DNA from: CAYRVX01 sp964427875
Lineage (GTDB): Bacteria; Planctomycetota; Phycisphaerae; SM23-33
Direction of reading: 5' to 3'
Length of the DNA stretch: 64,000 nucleotides
NCBI GenBank assembly: GCA_964427875.1
Contig: CAYRVX010000004.1
Coordinates: 52,321-116,320, forward strand
The notes under the pieces are model-generated. The model was not told the origin of the DNA. It saw only the letters and a program-made list of their open reading frames with translations, and did no database searches. Every line of letters starts with the position of its first letter. Positions within the stretch are counted from its first letter, which is position 1. This document shows positions 58,604 through 64,000 of this stretch, piece after piece. Made by a program: the position numbers and the translations under genes.

Positions 58604-58638
58604 CAAAGAAACGCGGCGGCTCGGGAGGGCCGCCGCGC
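58604..58638 (-). terminator. Intrinsic terminator of the giant PEP-CTERM gene
   Basis: On the minus strand CGCGGCGG and CCGCCGCG pair in an 8-bp stem with a 10-nt loop and are followed by TTTCTTTG. It lies 23 nt beyond the stop codon at 58661. Confidence 0.65.
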
Positions 58639-58660
58639 GGGATGCTGCAGGTTGTCCGGC

Positions 58661-61600
58661 TCAGCGGCGGCGCCGCAGCACGAACGCCAGGCCGCCCAGG
58701 CCCAGAAGGACCAGCGTCGCCGGCTCGGGGATTGTCGAGCCGGGACCGTCGTACTCCCTGCCGTAGAAGGCCTTCCACAGCAGGTAGTCGCGGAAGTCGA
58801 CCACGCCGCTCAAGTCGACGTCGCCTTCAGCCCATCCGCCGGGCTGGTCGAAGTTGGCCTCCAGGATCGCCAGGTCGTCATGGTCCACGTCCTCATCGAC
58901 GTCGATGTCGCCGATGATGGTTATCCGGATGAGGATCTCGTCGTCGCTGTTGAGGGTGTTGGGATCGATCGCCACCAGCGACCACTCGTCCCTGTGTCCG
59001 GCGCGGATGACCGAGGAGGTGATGCCGGCCGCGCCGTTCCAGTTGCTGCCGATCCAGTTGGAGCCGCTCCAGCCGCCGCCGCCGCGGCCGGCCAGGATGT
59101 CGTTCCTCACGTCGGCCAGCGTGGTGTTCGGGTCGTCCATGATCTCCAGCGACTGCCCGACGTCCAGCAGACCCGTCGGATCCAGCTCCAGGTCCAGGCA
59201 GGTGCTGTTGTGGCTGCCGAGCTCCAGCTTCGCGCCGGCATCGATCCTGACAATCGCGGCGTTGGTGAAGCCCTTGAGCTTCAGCACCGCGCCGCTGTCC
59301 ACTGCGATGTCGCCCATCGCGCCCACCGGCGCGAAGAAGCTGATCTGCTCGAGCAGGGCCGTTTCCAGCCGGCTGTTATCGTGGGACGTGATGGCCAGGC
59401 CCACGTACAACTCGTCATCTTCCCAGTTCATCGTGACGTCGCCGCCGAGCTGCACCCAGTCGCCGGGGCCGGGCATCCCGGTGGTAGTGGCGTAGAAGCC
59501 GTTGAACACGTTGCCCGAACGGGCGAGCCTGAGCCACTTGGCGCCGAAGGCCCCGCCGCTCGTGTCGCTGGCGCAGTTGCCCGTGGCGTGTCCCGTCGTG
59601 CGACGCTGGAAGGATGCGCCGTTGGTCCAGGTATTGTACATGGAGGCGTGGGCGCTGTCGTAGTCCAGGTAGTCCCGGACCATGATGCCCGCCTTGATCC
59701 AGGCGTTGTTGCCCGCGTCCGGCTCGGGATCCGCCGGCTCGTTGTTGTAGATCGTGGGGAGCCTCGCGATCAGCTCGTTCACGTCATCCGGGAGCGTCGT
59801 GTAGACGAAGTGGAAGTGGTCGCCGCTGGCACCGGAGGTGCTGCTCCAGATGTCGGTTCCCCCGCCGACGACCATGTAATCCCCGTCGGTCTCCACGGAG
59901 TAGCCCGGGAACTGGGGATTTCCGGCCGTGCCGATGTCCATCTCCGAAATCGGCGGGGGCACCAGGCCGGCCGAGGTGATGATGGTGTCCCTGAGATCGT
60001 TGAGGCCGGCCTGGGCCCGGACCAGACCGACGTTGTCGATGCGGCTGATGTCCGTCGTGCCGCCCTTGAGGACGAGCGTCTGAGCGTCGCCGACGTTGAC
60101 CAGGTCGGCCGAGACGTTGCCGGTGGGCTCGATCTTCACGCTGATCGGGCCTTCCATGCTCAGCGTGCCGATGTTGGCTCTGTGGGTGGAATCGAAGGCG
60201 AAGTTGTCCTTCTTGACGAGCATCTCGCCGGCGACCTGGAGCGGTCCGCCGTTGAGGTTGATGGCCGGGCCGGGCGCGTCCTCGACGGTCAGCCGTGTGC
60301 GGAACTTGGCCAGGGCGGTGCCGTCACCCAGCAGCGAGCCGCTCAGGCTGCCGTAGTTGGCGTCCAGCGAGGAGGCCTTCATGTCCATCACGCCGAGGTC
60401 GGGGATCGCGACCATCTCGGCCGTACTGGTCACCAGCGGCTTGTGCAGCTCCAGCAGGCCGGCCGGCGTGACCGTGCCGGCGTCGGTGAAGCCGCCGACC
60501 TTCAGCGTCGAGTTGGCGTCCACGGTGATGTCACCGACGGTGCCGCCCCAGTTGTACAGCGCCTCGATCTGTGGGGCCGTCAGGGCCACGTCCCAGATCG
60601 CCACCTCGTCCATCAGGCCCAGCCAGTGATAGGCGTTGTTCTGGTCGACCCCCATCTGCACGATCCCGGCGCCGGAGGTGTTGATGGCCTGCCCCTGGCT
60701 CGCGCTGGTGCCCTGGAGCTGGCCGTTCAGATAAAGCAGGACCTGCGTGACGTCGGTCGCGCCTTCCGGCAGAACGGCCACGGCGTGGTACCACTGGTCG
60801 TCACGGGTGTCGGTGTCTCCGACGATGTAGCCGCCGTTGACTTCCACACGGATGGCGCCCGCCTGGCCGTTACTCGTCTGCGTCCGGAAGTTCCACTTCT
60901 CACCCGCGGAGTTGATGCCCCAGTAGATGAACGACGCGTCGTCCTTCGTGCCCTTGATCCAGGCGGACATCGTCCTCGGCGTCGACCCGGTGATGCCCGT
61001 GTAGCTCGGGATCTGCACAACATCGTCGGCGCCGTCGAACGACAGGGCCTTGCCGACCTGGCCGGCGACGAAGACGGCGGCGCCGCCCTGCATCGTGCCG
61101 CCCCTGTTGTTGCCGCTGGAGTCGGTCAGATCGTCCTCGAAGCGCCAGTGGGCCTGGAGGCGGTCCGCCCGCGGAAGGGCTCCGATGACGCCGCTACAGG
61201 TGATAACCACCTCGGTGAGGTCCGCGACCGCGCCGTTCGTCACGCGGACGACACCGTCGTTGAGGATGTCCATCCCGGAGTTCAGGCCGTTGCCGTCGGT
61301 GATCTCCAGCTCGCCGCCGTCGACGGTGACGGCCATGACGCCGGTGACGTTGCCGCCGTTGAGCGACAGCTTGTTGCCTCTGCTGATGGCCGCCATGGAG
61401 CTGACGCCCAGCTCGCCGCCGGGATCGACCGAGACGTTCGCGTTGACGGCCAGCGTCTCGAACGTCGACTTGACGCCCGGGCCGAACGAGAAGTCGGTGT
61501 TGACCCTCGCGTCCGTGGCCCGCAGCAGGCCCGTGCCGAGGTCGATCACCGGGCCGGCGCCCTCGATCGTCAGGTCGTCGAAGACGGCAACGTTGGTGCC

Positions 61601-64000
61601 GCGCAGCGTGCCTCTGATCACGCCGATCTCGGCCTTGTTCAGCGCCGCGCTGCCGAGGTCAAGCACGCCGCCCTCGTTGATCACGACTTCGTGGGCCGAA
61701 CTCTGACTCGCGCCGTTGAACACCATGTTGCCGTCCACGGTGACCACGCCCGCGTCGGTGAAGCCGCCGAGCATCATCGTGGCGTTCGCATCAACGGTGA
61801 TGCTGCCGGTCAGTAGGTCGCCTATGGTGCGGAACGAGCTCACGGGGATGAGCTCCTTGGCGATGCCGGCCTCGGTGCTCTGCCAGCTTGCGGTGATCCC
61901 GGCTCCGCCGGTGTATTCGACGAAGCCGACGAGCACATCATGCCAGCCGGCCGTCAGAGCGGTGTTGCCGTCTCGCTCCGTGTAGGGCTGGCCCTCGTTG
62001 TTGTTGACGATGATGTTGGCGTCGATCGCCAGGAACGAGGCGTCGTCGCTGCCGGTGAAGAACGTGTAGTTGGCATCCGCAGGAATGAGGATCTCGCCTT
62101 CCCAGAAGGCGACGACATCATCGTTTCCGAGGTCCACGCCGATCTCGGCCAGCATATTGCCGTTGGTGGTGTTCCCAACGGACGGCAGGTCAAGCGCCTG
62201 CCTCAGGACCTTCACAACGTCCGCCGAGTGTGCCGCCCGGAACTCCGCGACGCTGTCTTCTTCCGGCGTGGGGGGACCTGGGAAGCACGGGTCGAGTATG
62301 TTGTCGAAGACGTTCCAGCCGTCGAGGTTGTTGGGGTCGCCCTGCGAGTCGGGCAGCCCGCCGCTGCCTCGGAACGGCCGCGCGTTGAAGTTGTGGTAGC
62401 TGCCCTCGAGGCCGGCGACGAGCACGTCGAACTGATTCACCGAGCTCGTGATCATGGTCGTGCCGAGGTCGGCACTGCTGTTGGGGGCCACACTGATGAG
62501 CCCCTCATTGAAGACGGTGCCGTTGTAGACCGTCGCGGCGTTGGCGTCGAATTGCAGCGTGGTGAACTCCTGGACTTGCGTGTCGGTCACCGCGGCATGC
62601 GTGTTGCGGATCACCGCCGTGCCCGCATTCATGATGGTCAGGGTCTGGATGTTGTCTGCGGGCAGCGCGTTCGGCGCGTCGCTGCTGAACTCGACCCGGC
62701 CGCCGTCGACCACCGCGTGGTACGTCGAGCCGTTGGCATTCAGCGTGTTGGCGTCGACGCCGCTGCGGAGGTTGATCTCGCCGCCCAGCCGCAGCGTCGG
62801 CAGGTTGGCGTCCGTCGACCTCAGCGTCGGGTAGCCCAGGTACGTGTCGCTGCCGTCCTGGTAGCCCAGCGTCAGGAGCCGATCGGTGTAGGCGAGGCCC
62901 TGGCGGACGCGGCCGTACAGGGCGCCGCCGTTCTCGATCATGAACTCACCGGGGTTGAAGCCGTCGCCCGGCTCGTGCAGGGTATTCCCATCCCGCCAGG
63001 CCGTGTCCGGCAGGAAGCCGACCTCGCCGTACCAGTTCAGGGCCGCGCCGCTGGAGACCTCGATCCCCTCGAGGTGCTTGCCCGCGATGAGGTCGGGCTT
63101 GCCGGCGTTGACCCAGTCGGCGGCCGTGGCGCCGAGGGCGTCGTCCTCCGTGTAGTCGGACACCACGCTCAGGCTGCCTTCCTTGATCATCCAGTACGGC
63201 TTGGCGCCGTTGTTCGCGTCGGCCGCCGAGAACATCGTCCCGCCGGTCGTCAGGTCGCCGGGGCCGGTCTTCTCGATGTACGCCACCGGGTGATGGACCA
63301 GGCCGTTGGCGTCATCCACGACGGTCGGCGTGAGGATCTGGTCCAGCCTCGGCGTTTGGCCGCTGCCCTGACGCATGCCGAAGAAGCCGTCGTTGGCGTC
63401 GCTGACGTAGATCGCGTAGGGCTTGGCGGGGCTGGAGCCGGCCAGGGCCGGGTTGGCCAGCCAGGCGTTGGGATCGACGCGCAGGTCGAACGCCTCGGCC
63501 GCGTTGCAATGGACGCCGCTGGCGCCGGCGTTGATCATGTCCACGAACCGGACGGCCCCGCCGGGGAGCATCTGCCCGACGGCGACCGAGGGGTTGCCGT
63601 CCCAGCTCAGCTCGACGGTCGCGCCGTCGGGGATGATGAACGCCCCGGAGTTGGAGGAGGCGTTGACGGACGCCTTGATCGTGCCGCCGTCGAGGATCGC
63701 GATCTTGCCGGAGCCGGTGACGACGTGGCCGCCGAGGTCGATCGTCCCGCCGCCCTGGAAGAGCGAGAACTCGGTCTCGCTCCCCGCGTCGGTGAGGGCC
63801 AGCCCGCCGTTGGCGTCGGTCAGGTCCAGCACGGAGGCGTCCTGGATCTCGAGCGTGCCGTTCAGCGAGATCGCCGCGTCCAGGGCGCCGGCCGACCTCA
63901 TCGTCAATGTCGAGCGGTTCTCGACGGCCACCGATCCGCTGCCGCCGAGGCTCGTGGGGTTGTAGATCTCCAGCGTACCGCCCTGGATGGTCGTGTGGCC
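58661..64000 (-). CDS. Giant secreted PEP-CTERM surface protein (5' end outside window)
   Basis: The frame is open to the right edge (at least 1779 residues); the GTG at 63931 lies inside the coding sequence, since the preceding 23 codons (TTIQGGTLEIYNP) continue the same repeats. Autotransporter-like beta-helix strands fill the first part. A PA14-like domain (FWEGEILIPADANYTFFTGS) follows, then a LamG domain (LQAHWRFEDDLTDSSGNN, VGKALSFDGADDVVQIPS) and a DUF1349-like domain (DYLDYDSAHASMYNTW). A dockerin-like pair of calcium loops (GDIDVDEDVDHDDLAILEAN) and a PEP-CTERM tail (IPEPATLVLLGLGGLAFVL, RRRR) end the protein. It is probably a surface adhesin or glycan-binding scaffold processed by exosortase. 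Confidence 0.8.
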   Translation of the reverse strand, partial: GHTTIQGGTLEIYNPTSLGGSGSVAVENRSTLTMRSAGALDAAISLNGTLEIQDASVLDLTDANGGLALTDAGSETEFSLFQGGGTIDLGGHVVTGSGKIAILDGGTIKASVNASSNSGAFIIPDGATVELSWDGNPSVAVGQMLPGGAVRFVDMINAGASGVHCNAAEAFDLRVDPNAWLANPALAGSSPAKPYAIYVSDANDGFFGMRQGSGQTPRLDQILTPTVVDDANGLVHHPVAYIEKTGPGDLTTGGTMFSAADANNGAKPYWMIKEGSLSVVSDYTEDDALGATAADWVNAGKPDLIAGKHLEGIEVSSGAALNWYGEVGFLPDTAWRDGNTLHEPGDGFNPGEFMIENGGALYGRVRQGLAYTDRLLTLGYQDGSDTYLGYPTLRSTDANLPTLRLGGEINLRSGVDANTLNANGSTYHAVVDGGRVEFSSDAPNALPADNIQTLTIMNAGTAVIRNTHAAVTDTQVQEFTTLQFDANAATVYNGTVFNEGLISVAPNSSADLGTTMITSSVNQFDVLVAGLEGSYHNFNARPFRGSGGLPDSQGDPNNLDGWNVFDNILDPCFPGPPTPEEDSVAEFRAAHSADVVKVLRQALDLPSVGNTTNGNMLAEIGVDLGNDDVVAFWEGEILIPADANYTFFTGSDDASFLAIDANIIVNNNEGQPYTERDGNTALTAGWHDVLVGFVEYTGGAGITASWQSTEAGIAKELIPVSSFRTIGDLLTGSITVDANATMMLGGFTDAGVVTVDGNMVFNGASQSSAHEVVINEGGVLDLGSAALNKAEIGVIRGTLRGTNVAVFDDLTIEGAGPVIDLGTGLLRATDARVNTDFSFGPGVKSTFETLAVNANVSVDPGGELGVSSMAAISRGNKLSLNGGNVTGVMAVTVDGGELEITDGNGLNSGMDILNDGVVRVTNGAVADLTEVVITCSGVIGALPRADRLQAHWRFEDDLTDSSGNNRGGTMQGGAAVFVAGQVGKALSFDGADDVVQIPSYTGITGSTPRTMSAWIKGTKDDASFIYWGINSAGEKWNFRTQTSNGQAGAIRVEVNGGYIVGDTDTRDDQWYHAVAVLPEGATDVTQVLLYLNGQLQGTSASQGQAINTSGAGIVQMGVDQNNAYHWLGLMDEVAIWDVALTAPQIEALYNWGGTVGDITVDANSTLKVGGFTDAGTVTPAGLLELHKPLVTSTAEMVAIPDLGVMDMKASSLDANYGSLSGSLLGDGTALAKFRTRLTVEDAPGPAINLNGGPLQVAGEMLVKKDNFAFDSTHRANIGTLSMEGPISVKIEPTGNVSADLVNVGDAQTLVLKGGTTDISRIDNVGLVRAQAGLNDLRDTIITSAGLVPPPISEMDIGTAGNPQFPGYSVETDGDYMVVGGGTDIWSSTSGASGDHFHFVYTTLPDDVNELIARLPTIYNNEPADPEPDAGNNAWIKAGIMVRDYLDYDSAHASMYNTWTNGASFQRRTTGHATGNCASDTSGGAFGAKWLRLARSGNVFNGFYATTTGMPGPGDWVQLGGDVTMNWEDDELYVGLAITSHDNSRLETALLEQISFFAPVGAMGDIAVDSGAVLKLKGFTNAAIVRIDAGAKLELGSHNSTCLDLELDPTGLLDVGQSLEIMDDPNTTLADVRNDILAGRGGGGWSGSNWIGSNWNGAAGITSSVIRAGHRDEWSLVAIDPNTLNSDDEILIRITIIGDIDVDEDVDHDDLAILEANFDQPGGWAEGDVDLSGVVDFRDYLLWKAFYGREYDGPGSTIPEPATLVLLGLGGLAFVLRRRR

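Noticed and set aside
1..64000. CRISPR arrays, rRNA genes, prophage or plasmid replication genes
   Set aside because: No regularly spaced repeats of CRISPR length, no rRNA cores, and no phage structural or replication initiator genes were seen.

Overview
This GC-rich window looks like chromosome from a Planctomycetota-type bacterium, most likely Phycisphaerae. The assignment is inferred from gene content, because no rRNA gene is present. The supporting signs are two proteins with PEP-CTERM sorting tails, sigma-54, a GreA-type factor with a very large N-terminal extension, many secreted carbohydrate-active proteins, and a family of very large exported proteins that join a methyltransferase-type fold to PQQ-type beta-propellers.

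Layout. 1-3518 (minus) is a secreted glycoside hydrolase family 2 enzyme that runs off the left edge. 3.7-6.8 kb holds small accessory genes: an antitoxin with a broken ParE/RelE toxin, a zinc alcohol dehydrogenase, a DUF4160/DUF2442 pair and an unknown conserved gene. 6.8-27.6 kb (minus) is the main feature: a 1330-residue CBM9-like/propeller protein followed by five tandem paralogues of about 1050-1120 residues. Each has a signal peptide, a class I methyltransferase-like domain, a first propeller region with a conserved Cys/His block, and a second PQQ-type propeller. Gaps between paralogues are only 10-32 nt, and the run ends in a CBM9-like fragment. 27.8-34.1 kb holds a TatA-like anchored protein, a clan GH-A-type glycosidase with carbohydrate-binding domains, a PAC2 protein, an Fe-S/flavin oxidoreductase and an SDR. 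34.1-37.3 kb holds the extended GreA factor and, divergently, a strong promoter with a ~317-nt leader before a small PEP-CTERM protein.

37.5-42.5 kb is a housekeeping block: large-type SRP RNA, dnaX, ybaB and recR (the same order as in Bacillus subtilis), then rpoN and a pterin carbinolamine dehydratase. dnaX contains a run of ten A residues where slippage would yield a short gamma-like product. 42.6-53.8 kb holds a HEAT-repeat protein, rsgA with a TauE-type permease, a GH172 (DUF2961) enzyme, nfo, the archease/rtcB pair and a SurA/PpiD-like membrane protein. tRNA-Phe(GAA) follows.

54.0-58.6 kb is scarred accessory DNA: a long inverted repeat, a sulfatase reduced to two out-of-frame pieces, a sixth paralogue of the methyltransferase/propeller family, an orphan signal-peptide fragment and an integrase remnant with an internal deletion. 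58.66 kb to the right edge (minus) is a giant secreted PEP-CTERM protein with PA14, LamG, DUF1349-like and dockerin-like parts, open at the window end.

Taken together, the secreted hydrolases, carbohydrate-binding proteins and sulfatase debris suggest a polysaccharide-degrading lifestyle. The tandem methyltransferase/double-propeller array is the best candidate for an undescribed extracytoplasmic system. All starts, domain limits and promoters were read by eye; no database search was run.
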